Source: CAWUEZ02 sp963921355 (lineage in GTDB: Bacteria; Pseudomonadota; Alphaproteobacteria; Thalassobaculales; Thalassobaculaceae). From it: a stretch of 64,000 nucleotides of DNA. Positions 43,269 through 51,073 of this stretch are shown piece after piece (the first letter of the stretch is position 1; the number at the start of each line of letters is the position of its first letter). The position numbers were made by a program, and so were the translations under genes. Below the pieces are notes generated by a model. The model was not told where the DNA came from and made no database searches. It saw only the letters and a list, made by a program, of their open reading frames with translations. The DNA lies in the NCBI GenBank assembly GCA_963921355.3, contig OZ001190.1, positions 2,914,001 to 2,978,000 of the forward strand. The letters run 5' to 3'.

Positions 43269-44248
43269 GTCGGCGCGTCGCCGTGTTCTGCGTCAAACTG
43301 GCGGTCAGCCTGGCACTGCTCGCCTGGGCTTTCTCTCAGATCGATACCGACGGCGTGCTCACTGCACTGGCAGCCGTCGATCTCCGTTGGGTCATCGGCG
43401 CTCTGGCGGTCCTGCTCCTGCAGTACCCGCTGGGTGCTTATCGCTGGTATGTCATCCAAGCCGCGTTGGGGGCTGGCGTGAACTGGCGCGAAGTCCTTCG
43501 CATGCATCTGGTCGGCATCTTCTTCAATCAGGTGCTGCCGTCGGCCATCGGCGGGGACGCCGCCCGGGTCTGGATGATGAACCGACGCGCGGTCAGCTGG
43601 ACCAAGGCCCTCAGTTCGGTGTTGCTCGATCGTGTCGCCTTTCTGGTCGTCTTGCTGGTGCTCCTGGGGGCAATGCTGCCTTTCATCCGGTCGTCGCTGG
43701 AGCACGGCGCGGTTCGGGGCTCACTGACAGCCTTGGTGCTGATCGGCAGCAGCAGCCTCATCATCGGTCTTCTCGTGGCTCCGCTCATCGCGCAGGGGCT
43801 TCGGAGGTTCCGCTGGACCCGCAGCCTCGCTCAGCTCGCCAGCGATTCGGTGATTCTGTGGCGCCGTGGCGGGCGAAGCCTGGCGATCTTCCTGGTCGGC
43901 ATAGGGGTTCAGCTGAGCACATTCGTGTGCGTTTGGATGCTTGCCATGGCGGTTGGGGTGGAGATCCCGTTCGGTGCCGTTGTTGCGGTGATCCTGCCGG
44001 TTCAGCTTGCGTTGGCCGTGCCGATCTCGGTGGCTGGGTGGGGCGTCAGGGAGGGGGCGATGGTCTTCGGCCTGGGGCTCGCGGGGGTACCGAGCGAGTT
44101 AGGGCTGGTGATCTCGGTGCTCTGGGGTTTGCTGGCGCTGATCGGCGGCGTCGGATGCTGGTTGGCATGGTTCCGCGACCCGCGCGTGCGCGACGAGGCT
44201 CGGGGGCTGCGTGAGGCGTCGGACGGACAGACAGAGCGGGCGTTGTAG
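43265..44248 (+). CDS. Lysylphosphatidylglycerol synthase TM region / flippase-like protein
   Basis: A 327-aa membrane protein of the UPF0104/AglD-MprF transmembrane family. Typical pieces are FCVKLAVSLALLAWAFSQID, YRWYVIQAALG, the family hallmark FFNQVLPSAIGGDAARVW, a SSVLLDRVAFLVVLL helix, and late VPISVAGWGVREGAMVF. These proteins occur with glycan or lipid-linked sugar pathways, probably moving or binding lipid intermediates. GTG 43265 overlaps the upstream stop as GTGA. An upstream in-frame start inside the previous gene is not used. Confidence 0.88.
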   Translation: MSRRVAVFCVKLAVSLALLAWAFSQIDTDGVLTALAAVDLRWVIGALAVLLLQYPLGAYRWYVIQAALGAGVNWREVLRMHLVGIFFNQVLPSAIGGDAARVWMMNRRAVSWTKALSSVLLDRVAFLVVLLVLLGAMLPFIRSSLEHGAVRGSLTALVLIGSSSLIIGLLVAPLIAQGLRRFRWTRSLAQLASDSVILWRRGGRSLAIFLVGIGVQLSTFVCVWMLAMAVGVEIPFGAVVAVILPVQLALAVPISVAGWGVREGAMVFGLGLAGVPSELGLVISVLWGLLALIGGVGCWLAWFRDPRVRDEARGLREASDGQTERAL

Positions 44249-44252
44249 AACC

Positions 44253-45437
44253 TTGAACCTCCGGACCAAACAGCGCGTCGATCTCGCCATCGGGATCCTG
44301 CTGACGGCCCTGCTGAAGCCCATGGCCCGGCTGCTGGGCCGCGTCCTGCGCCGCGACCACGGCCTCGCGGTCAGGGGCGACATCACCGTTGTCAAACTGC
44401 ACGGCGGCGGCAGCATCGTTCTGGCGCTGCCGGCGCTGCTCGCGCTGCGTCGCCGCTATCCGGACCGCCGGCTGACACTGGTCTGTACCGGCGCGACCCA
44501 GGGCTTTGCGGAGACACTCGGTGTGTTCGATGCCTTCGTTCGCATCGACGACCGCGACCTCCCGCGGCTGATCCGGAGCGGGCTGGCGGCACTTGCTGAA
44601 ACCTGGCGCAAGGACACGATCATCGATCTGGAGGTTCACAGCAGATTGACGACCGTGTTCTCGTTGCTGACCTGCGCACGCAACCGGCTCTGCTTCTATG
44701 TGGAATCGGCATACTGGCGCAAAGGTCTGGCCACCCATCTGTTCTTCTTCAATCGAGCGGGCCCGGCGCCCCGGTTCTACGAACAGATCGCAATGGCGCT
44801 CGACGCGACGGTTCCAACATTGGCGGAGTGCCGGACCCACTTCCGACGGGTGAACAAGATCGAGGGTCGCGATGCCGCCCGCGGTCAGGCTGGGGGCCAG
44901 GCCGGGGGGCAGCGGATCGGTCTCGGCTGCTTCTGTTCCGACCTTGCCCTCGAGCGCATGTTCCGCGCCGAGGAGTGGGCTGAACTCCTGGCGAAGAGCG
45001 GACTGGACACGGGGACGGAGATCACGCTCTTCGGCGGTCCCGATGACCGGGAGAAGGCGGAGCTGTACCGCGACGCGATGGCCGCGGCGGTTCCGTCGGT
45101 TCAGATCCGCAATCTGGCGGGCGAACTGCCGTTGGACGCCAGCATCCGAGCCATTGCCGACATGGACCGGTTCTGGTCCATCGACACCGGCCTGCTTCAC
45201 ATCGCCCGCCTGATTGGGGTGCCGACGACCTCGTTCTGGGGACCCACCGACCCGGATACGCTGCTGCAGGAAATCGCGGGCGTCGACGAGGCGGTCCACT
45301 ACAGCCGGTTGCCGTGTTCGCCCTGCGTCCATGTTGCAGACACGACGCCCTGCCGTGGCGAACGGCCCTGCATGGCCGCCCACCTGAGGCCGCTGACACC
45401 TGCGGAACGCAATCAGCCGTGGTTCGATGTTCCGTGA
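44253..45437 (+). CDS. Glycosyltransferase family 9 (heptosyltransferase-like)
   Basis: ADP-heptose:LPS heptosyltransferase-like GT-B enzyme. Motifs: HGGGSIVLALPALLALRRR near the N-terminus, VCTGATQGFAETLG, then C-terminal nucleotide-sugar site WSIDTGLLHIARLIGVP followed by TSFWGPTDP, with a Cys pair in PCSPCVHVADTTPC. Start is uncertain: TTG 44253 (394 aa) starts just after the previous stop; GTG 44211 in the same frame overlaps it by 38 bases. A Gly/Gln-rich insertion (GQAGGQAGGQ) sits in the middle. With the two upstream genes it forms the glycan module. The sugar is not known. Confidence 0.88.
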   Translation: MNLRTKQRVDLAIGILLTALLKPMARLLGRVLRRDHGLAVRGDITVVKLHGGGSIVLALPALLALRRRYPDRRLTLVCTGATQGFAETLGVFDAFVRIDDRDLPRLIRSGLAALAETWRKDTIIDLEVHSRLTTVFSLLTCARNRLCFYVESAYWRKGLATHLFFFNRAGPAPRFYEQIAMALDATVPTLAECRTHFRRVNKIEGRDAARGQAGGQAGGQRIGLGCFCSDLALERMFRAEEWAELLAKSGLDTGTEITLFGGPDDREKAELYRDAMAAAVPSVQIRNLAGELPLDASIRAIADMDRFWSIDTGLLHIARLIGVPTTSFWGPTDPDTLLQEIAGVDEAVHYSRLPCSPCVHVADTTPCRGERPCMAAHLRPLTPAERNQPWFDVP

Positions 45438-45588
45438 TGTGGACCGCCGTTCAGGTGAGACGCGACCTGCGCCTGCCAGCGGAGCCGGGCGTTAGGGATT
45501 GGTTGGTAGTTCCCGATCTAATGTCCGCGTCCGCTACCTTGGGCAGGACCCGTTCGCACGACCCCCAACACCGACTGGAAAGCGAAGT

Positions 45589-46134
45589 ATGAGCGCTGAA
45601 CCATGCGCCGGCCCCGTCCGGATTGAAGACGTCCTCTCCGGTGCCGATCCCCGGGTGTTCGAGTTCCTGCACGCCTGGCGCGCGACCCGCACCGAAGGGC
45701 CTGTTCCGTTTCGCGCCCATTTCGACCCGCTCACGATCCCCGGCCTGTTGAAGTTTGTCTGGCTCTACCGGTTCGATCTGGACCGGGGTGATTTCGTCTG
45801 CCAACTGGCCGGCGAGGGCGTCAACGATGCCTGGGGGCAGGGCATCAAAGTCCGCACCCTGCGCGAGATCGTCGGGGGTGAGGATCATGCCATCGTGTCC
45901 GGCCGGTGGCGCGAGGTCGTCGGTCAGGAGTTGATCCATTATGGCAAGGCGCGGGAACGCCTGTCGAAGCAGCAGACGCGCCGAGCGGAGCGGATTCTGG
46001 CTCCGATGAAGTCGAAAGACGGCGTGGTCGACGTCATCCTCGGCATGAGCCTTTATCGGATTGGCCCGGTGGACCGCGAACGTCCGGCCCTGGTCCCGGA
46101 GGACATCATCCGGGTGCCCTGCGCGGAGCTCTGA
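45589..46134 (+). CDS. PAS_5-type domain protein, second copy
   Basis: A 181-aa single PAS-like domain protein of the same type as that at 22401-22868: FLHAWRATR helix, HFDPLTIPGLLKFVWLYRFDL, FVCQLAGEGVNDAWGQGIK, REIVGGEDHAIVSGRWREVV and ERILAPMKSKDGVVDVILGM. It begins at ATG 45589 and stands alone, about 150 bases after the GT9 gene; no output domain or partner is adjacent. No RBS better than a GCGAAG-like stretch was seen. Function unknown; such proteins are numerous in some Rhodospirillales. Confidence 0.8.
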   Translation: MSAEPCAGPVRIEDVLSGADPRVFEFLHAWRATRTEGPVPFRAHFDPLTIPGLLKFVWLYRFDLDRGDFVCQLAGEGVNDAWGQGIKVRTLREIVGGEDHAIVSGRWREVVGQELIHYGKARERLSKQQTRRAERILAPMKSKDGVVDVILGMSLYRIGPVDRERPALVPEDIIRVPCAEL

Positions 46135-46226
46135 GGCCCGAAAGCGGCGCGGCGCGTGCTCCAAGAGCATTGACCGGTTATCAAGACGCTCGGCCAGCGA
46201 ATAAGGCATCTCAACGAGAAGATCGT

Positions 46227-46943
46227 TCAGCCGGAGTCGTTCGGACGCATTGCTGTTTCCGCATGTTCTTCGCATTCCATCGCTCGATAAAAATCGGTCA
46301 GGGTCTTGCCCGGCTCCGGCTTGAATCTCTCTCCCTCGCTCATGGCTTGGACACGGTCCACACGGAGCATACGGAAACCGGCGCGCAGCTCGCACCAGGT
46401 GGCAAGGGTCCACACCTTGCCCCAAAACAAGAGGCCGAGCGGGCGAACGGTGCGCTCGGTCGGCTCGCCCCCAGCATCGACATAGGCAAGCGTCAGGCGC
46501 CTGCGTTGCTCCACCGCGCGCTCGATCGCGTCGACGCGATCCCGCAGCTCCGGGGTCATTTCCCACGACATTGCATGGATCTCGACCGCGGCGGCCCTGG
46601 CCTTCTCCGCCTCCGGTAGAACCGCCGCGATCTTGATAAGCGCCTCTTCAGCCGCATGCGCCATCGCGGCACCGCCCCAGGCCTGGACCAGCCGCGCGCC
46701 GGCCACCAGCGACACGACTTCATCGCGCGTGAACATCAAAGGCGGCAGATCAAATCCGGCCCGCATCACATAGCCGACGCCGGCCTCGCCATCGATGGGG
46801 ACGCCGCTGGCCTGCAAGTCAGCGATGTCGCGATAGATCGTGCGCTCCGACACCTCCAGCGTCTCGGCGAGCTTGCGAGCCGTCAGCAGCCGACCGCCCC
46901 GCAGATACTGGACGATTTGAAAGAGGCGGTCGGCGCGGCGCAT
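46227..46943 (-). CDS. WYL-domain transcriptional regulator (YafY type)
   Basis: A 238-aa regulator: an N-terminal DeoR-like winged helix (RADRLFQIVQYL, TARKLAETLEVSERTIYRDI), the SGVPIDGEAGVGYVM wing, and a C-terminal WYL domain (RLTLAYVDAGGEPTERTVRP, LWGKVWTLATWCELR-like, FRMLRVDRV). It begins five bases after the end of the broken VOC gene, so both were one operon, the usual pairing for this regulator type. The perfect palindrome at 47383-47414 upstream of that operon is the probable operator, giving self-control. The longer frame from TTG 47000 is not used. Confidence 0.9.
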   Translation of the reverse strand: MRRADRLFQIVQYLRGGRLLTARKLAETLEVSERTIYRDIADLQASGVPIDGEAGVGYVMRAGFDLPPLMFTRDEVVSLVAGARLVQAWGGAAMAHAAEEALIKIAAVLPEAEKARAAAVEIHAMSWEMTPELRDRVDAIERAVEQRRRLTLAYVDAGGEPTERTVRPLGLLFWGKVWTLATWCELRAGFRMLRVDRVQAMSEGERFKPEPGKTLTDFYRAMECEEHAETAMRPNDSG

Positions 46944-46948
46944 GGGCA

Positions 46949-47329
46949 CTACGGGGAAGAGGAGAACAGGCCGATCGAGTTGCCCTCGCTGTCGAGGCAA
47001 TAGGCGAACTGGCCTGCCGGGATAGAGATTACTTCGGACACAACCTCTCCCCCTGCTTCCTTAACCCGGGCCATGGTCTCCTCGACGCTGTCCGGGACGG
47101 CCAGGTGGATCGTGGGCCCAGCGCCTCCTGCGGCCGGTTTGCTAGGATAGACATGACCGGCGACGCCTGTCTTGGGATCCTGGGTGGGAAAATCCGCCCA
47201 TGGATTGGGACCGTCGGTCTGGCGGTTGAGCTTTGTCTGGAAAACCCTTTCGTAGAACGTGATCGCACGCTCTTAGTCAGCGGCCGGGATCTCTGACCAA
47301 ACCGTGAAGTGCTGAGGGGTGAAGCTCAT
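46949..47329 (-). pseudogene. VOC/glyoxalase family gene interrupted by one in-frame TAA
   Basis: ATG 47329 starts MSFTPQHFTVWSEIPAAD, then TAA (47273-47275), then in the same frame ERAITFYERVFQTKLN, DGPNPWADFPTQDP, GPTIHLAVPDSVEETM, GEVVSEVISIPAG and QFAYCLDSEGNSIGLF to TAG 46949. Frame and family pattern are unbroken apart from the stop, which replaces one residue in the usual D-x-ERAI-FYE helix. Intact length would be 126 aa. The downstream part has no start codon of its own in that position. It lies five bases before the WYL regulator gene. Either a recent pseudogene or a sequencing error. Confidence 0.8.
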
Positions 47330-47382
47330 CGGACGTCTCCCTGGAAATGACAACGGAAGTGACAACGCCCGGACCCTATCGA

Positions 47383-47414
47383 CCCTCTCCTGACACCATT
47401 CTGTCAGGAGAGGG
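47383..47414. promoter_or_regulatory. Perfect 13-bp palindrome, probable operator
   Basis: CCCTCTCCTGACA (47383-47395), six bases, TGTCAGGAGAGGG (47402-47414): a perfect 13-bp inverted repeat 54 bases upstream of the broken VOC gene that leads the WYL regulator operon. Its TGACA-N6-TGTCA core suits a dimeric winged-helix regulator. As RNA it could also be a hairpin, but no U-tract follows on either strand. Confidence 0.65.
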
Positions 47415-47595
47415 CAACGCACCGTGTCGCCGTTCGCCGGCGTCTCCCGAAATCCGGCTGGCGATCTTTCCCAAGGGATCGATATGATCAAACCGACCAC
47501 GCGACTGATGTCGAGCGGCGCGCAGTCTGACAGATTTTTACCGGAAAACGGCGTTTCTCGGACCCGTCGCAAACGCGGACCCGGCACTCCCAGAA

Positions 47596-48438
47596 ATGAC
47601 AGAACAGCTCAGCAGGAATATGACAGAAGATACATCAAGCGAGAATAGAAAGAAGAAAAAGTCAGAGATATTGGAGCCCTATTATTTTGATGGTCGCGTA
47701 AGTTTTGTTGAAAACAATCAAAAATTTAAAAATGGAGTCAGCGAGATTTTTGATTTCCTGTCGGATGGTAAAAATATGGAGCTCTCTTCGTTTGTTGGTG
47801 ATGGCCTTGTTACATGGGGTCGAAACCTTTCGTTTCTCAGAGAGAAATTCTTCATCAATCTCCTGTCCGATAAGTCGGAGAGCATAACGAACAAAGGAAT
47901 CATCTAGAGGACGTATCTGCTGGATTATTTTGCCCAGACTGCCAGCGGTGCGAAGGGTGATTTTTTGGAAGTCGGCTGTTACACCGGATACACGGCGTCT
48001 GTTATTTGCCGGCGCATCGACTTTGCCGCTCTCCGCAAGCGCTATCTGCTCTTTGATCTGTTCGAGTGGAAAGAGGGCGACACGCATCTGGATCTGGACG
48101 CGCTGCACGATCCCGGTCTTTTCGAGACCGTGAAGGCGAAGTTCTCAAACAATCCGGCGGTTTCGGTGGTCCGCGGCCGCGTCCCGGAGAGTTTCGACGG
48201 CGTGCTTCCCGAGCAGATCGCTTTCGCCCATATCGATATGAACAACGCCGACGCCGAGGCCGGCGCGGTGGCGCGAATTTATCCGCGGCTGTCACCGGGC
48301 GGTATGATCATTCTCGATGACTATGGCTGGTGGCGCCTATCGGACCAGAAGATCGCCGTGGACGCTGTCCTCGAGACCTTCGGCCAACGGGTCCTCGAAC
48401 TCCCGACGGGGCAAGGCCTGCTGATCAAGCCCTACTGA
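47596..48438 (+). pseudogene. TylF-like SAM-dependent methyltransferase gene interrupted by one in-frame TAG
   Basis: An open frame from ATG 47596 runs to TAG 47905-47907, then continues in the same frame as RTYLLDYFAQTASGAKGDFL, the SAM motif EVGCYTGYTA, FDLFEWKEGD, AFAHIDMNNADAEAG and SPGGMIILDDYGWW to the stop at 48438. The stop falls where relatives often have Trp before Arg-Thr (TGG to TAG is one change). Intact length would be 280 aa. The first half is AT-rich (39 G/C of 120 in 47641-47760) and Lys-rich (NRKKKKS), while the second half matches the GC-rich host. A foreign, decaying sugar or macrolide-type O-methyltransferase is likely. Confidence 0.78.
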
Positions 48439-48456
48439 TCAAGCCGCAGGGCCGAT

Positions 48457-48469
48457 AAATCTGCTCTAG
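48457..48469 (-). repeat. Half copy of the dispersed palindromic repeat
   Basis: On the minus strand this reads CTAGAGCAGATTT, matching the left end of the repeats at 13174 and 25272 over CTAGAGCAGAT. No second arm follows. Its TAG (48466-48468) is the stop codon of the sugar methyltransferase gene, as in the other copies. It lies between two convergent broken methyltransferase genes. Confidence 0.6.
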
Positions 48470-49832
48470 GCGATCTTCCAGATCTGCTCGAAGAAGTCGG
48501 AATGCAGAGGATCCTCCCGTTCGACCACGAGGCTCCAATGAGGGCGCGCCGGGTAGTTGGACTTCTCGAAGCCATGAACGCCCTGCTTCGACTTATTGAG
48601 GAGCCATTGCTTCGTGTAGAAGTGGCCCTTGGCAAGCCGTTCAATGGCGGCGAAATAGGATTCCACCTCGGCCGGCGCGATCTCCATGAACGAGTTGATA
48701 TTGACCGCAACGTCCACGTACCGGTCCGGCAGGCACCGGAGCTGATCGGGCGTCAGGAAGACGATGCGAGCCTGCTCGATCTCCCGGGCAACGGATTGAA
48801 AGTCGGAGAAATCACGCAGCGAGAATATCTTTGAATTGGGGAAGCGTGCCTTGAGATACTGTTCCGCCAAATAGATCATCGGGAAAATATCAACGATGAT
48901 GTATTGGCTGGCTCCGCGTTGAAGGAAGACTTCCGCAAGGCGGCCATATCCGGCGCCGATCTCCAGAATTGTGCCGTTCGCTGATTTTCCGAGCCTTCCC
49001 TTAAGCAGGTTGTATTCCGTCGCGGAGCGCGCGAGATCCTGAGAAATCAGGCGTTGCCCTTGGCGGATCCGATAAGGATGCCCCAGCGGCGACTCTTCGA
49101 GGGAGCCCAGGATGTGGCATTCGTCTTCGAAGACGGCTCTTCGCCATATCAGGCTCGTGTAGAAGACGTAGAAACGAAAGTTGACCGCGTCTTGTTGACG
49201 GTCACCGAGTGCGATTGAGTGAGGGTCCTTGACTTGGAAGTTGATGAAGTTCAGGCCGTCCCGATCCATTGCTTCGGATTTATCTGCGTGGACGGACGTG
49301 TCGTGAACCTTCTGAACGAAGCGATTCAGTTTGATCAAGCTCTCCTGGTACATATTGGGCCATAAATTGCTCAGCTTGAGGGAGATCGTCCTATTGAAGG
49401 GTCGAGCTTGTTGCCTTGCATCAGTTTCGTGAGATCAGATTCAAACTGAAGCCAGTATTCACCTGACTGGTTAGTGTGCTTTTTGTCCTTAAGCGTCTGC
49501 AGCCGATCGTAATACATCTCGATCGGCTCAAAGCTGTCCCTTGCAGTCAGGGAGTCCCGCGGCTCCGAGCCCATATCGATATCGAGCCCGCTGTGATCGA
49601 TCTGCGCCCCCGGATTCAATCTTCGGCTGGCGGCGTCCATCAGCATCATCGACGTCCAGTACAGCCTGAGCTGCAACTGCTGGGTCAGCGGGCTGTCGGG
49701 GTCAGTGCGGTGCGCTTCGCCAAACGCCGCGCGCAGTTCCCGTGCGATTGCCAGCGGTCGCTCCCGCGCGCGATGCAGGATGTCGCGCAGGCTCATGGCG
49801 GCAAAGCCGGGACGGGGGGATTCGATTGCCAT
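48466..49832 (-). pseudogene. Putative sugar O-methyltransferase gene broken by a frameshift
   Basis: Two minus-strand frames look like one gene. The upstream part (from about 49832, stop 49371) ends with SGEYWLQFESDLTKLMQ; the downstream part (from ATG 49353, with its frame open since 49434) carries the SAM motif TILEIGAGYGRLAEVF and PYRIRQGQRLISQDLARS, the layout of NanM-like sugar O-methyltransferases. Between them both frames are open for about 64 bases, where the alternative frame reads RPFNRTISLKLSNLWPN into MYQESL. A one-base deletion there would explain it. The downstream half has no ribosome site. The start is uncertain (49832 or 49796). Could also be a sequencing error or two genes. 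Confidence 0.62.
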
Positions 49833-49996
49833 CTTAGCGCTCACCGGATCGGCCGAAGTCTGCGGCGACCTGAGCCATCCGCTTGTAGGTGCTTTTGGAT
49901 ACACCCTTCGTGAAGATTGTCAGCACCTCGACGTTGGCGCTGTCGGGCTTCCCGGCCGGTCGAATCGCCGGAAGGGACTTGATCCAAGGCTGTTGC

Positions 49997-50072
49997 TGGT
50001 GCCGGCAGAGGGACTTGAACCCCCGACCCTCTGATTACAAATCAGATGCTCTACCAGCTGAGCTATACCGGC
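49997..50072 (-). tRNA. tRNA-Thr (anticodon TGT)
   Basis: The minus strand reads GCCGGTATAGCTCAGCTGG onward, with anticodon stem-loop TCTGA-TTTGTAA-TCAGA (anticodon TGT, Thr), T-arm GGGGGTTCAAGTCCC, acceptor stem GCCGGTA/TGCCGGC (one G-T pair), discriminator A and an encoded CCA (49997-49999). The gene borders the patch of broken genes on its 3' side, a common insertion point for mobile DNA, but no integrase or duplicated tRNA end was found. Confidence 0.97.
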
Positions 50073-50121
50073 ACTGCGCTTCCGATACGGCTGTCGGCTC
50101 CCAGCGTCAAGCGTGGCGGAC

Positions 50122-51063
50122 TCACACCTTCTTATAGGGATGCTCCCGGACCCAGTGCTCGGCGATGTCGAGCCGCCGGGTGACCCAGATTTTCCCCTTC
50201 TCCTGAATATAGTCCAAGAGCCGGGCCAGCCCGGCCGCCCGAGAAGGATGGCCGATCAGCCGCAGGTGGAGACCGCAGGACATCATCCGCGGGCTCTCAG
50301 CCCCTTCCTCCCACAGCATGTCGATGGCGTCCCGCAGGAAGGCGAAATAGTCGTCACCGGTCGGGAAGTGGTTGCGGGCGAACTTGCTGTCGTTGGTGGT
50401 CAGGGAATAGGGCACGACCAGGTGCGGCGTGTCGGCGACGGTGGTCCAGTAGGGCAGTTCGTCGGCGTAGCTGTCGCTGTCGTAGAGGAAGCCGCCATGT
50501 TCGACCACCAGGCGCCGGGTGTGCACGCTCGGCCCGTGCCGGCAGTACCAGCCAAGCGGGCGCGCGCCGGTCGTGCGTTCGAGACTTTCGACCGCCCGGC
50601 GGATGTGGTCGCGTTCCTCGGCCTCGCTGAGCCGGAAATGGTCGACCCAGCGCCAGCCGTGGCAGCAGATGTCCCAGTCGCTCTCACGGATGGCGGCCGC
50701 CGCCTCGTCATTGCGTTCGAGCGCCAGAGCGCAGGCGTTCACGGTCAGCGGCATGCCGCGCTCGGTGAACAGCCGGTGCAGCCGCCAGAACCCGACCCGG
50801 GTGCCGTATTCGAACATCGACTCCGCCGCCAGATCCCGCGAGCCTGGCCCGTTGGGCGAATCCGGCGAGTCCGTCAGCCCGGCCTCCGAAAATCCGTCGC
50901 CGTCGGGAATCGAGTATTCCGAGCCTTCCTCGTAGTTCATGACGAAATTGATCGCCAGACGCGCGCCGTCCGGCCAGTTGGCATGGGGCGGGGTGCGGCC
51001 GTAGCCGGTGAAGTCCCGGGCGAGATGGGGCTGGGTGTTCAGGTCCACGGGCGTGTCGGTCAT
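50122..51063 (-). CDS. puuE: Allantoinase PuuE-type polysaccharide deacetylase family protein
   Basis: A 313-aa NodB-fold amidohydrolase resembling the metal-independent allantoinase PuuE. It shows DFTGYGRTPPHANWPDGARL, NFVMNYEEGSEYS, ESMFEYGTRVGFWRLHRLF, DICCHGWRWVDHF and SCGLHLRLIGHPSRA. Allantoinase opens the allantoin ring in purine breakdown. No other uric-acid or allantoate genes are adjacent, so the role is inferred from family only. ATG 51063 gives the family N-terminus; an extension upstream is rejected. It follows the 490-aa orphan gene by ten bases. Confidence 0.88.
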   Translation of the reverse strand: MTDTPVDLNTQPHLARDFTGYGRTPPHANWPDGARLAINFVMNYEEGSEYSIPDGDGFSEAGLTDSPDSPNGPGSRDLAAESMFEYGTRVGFWRLHRLFTERGMPLTVNACALALERNDEAAAAIRESDWDICCHGWRWVDHFRLSEAEERDHIRRAVESLERTTGARPLGWYCRHGPSVHTRRLVVEHGGFLYDSDSYADELPYWTTVADTPHLVVPYSLTTNDSKFARNHFPTGDDYFAFLRDAIDMLWEEGAESPRMMSCGLHLRLIGHPSRAAGLARLLDYIQEKGKIWVTRRLDIAEHWVREHPYKKV

Positions 51064-51073
51064 CGCCGGGGCG

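Noticed and set aside
47273..47907. Possible stop-codon readthrough (selenocysteine or pyrrolysine) in the two interrupted genes
   Set aside because: One stop is TAA and the other TAG, no TGA with a SECIS-like stem is present, and neither family uses such residues.
47903..47909. CTAGAG within the broken TylF-like gene, resembling the repeat end
   Set aside because: Only six bases are shared and the following bases diverge from AGCAGAT; taken as chance.
49945..49978. Hairpin-like CTTCCCGGC / GCCGGAAG after tRNA-Thr as terminator
   Set aside because: The stem is imperfect and has no U-tract; support is too weak for a feature.
46135..50072. Integrated mobile element at tRNA-Thr
   Set aside because: No integrase, transposase or duplicated tRNA 3' end was found, so only the composition and lesions are reported.
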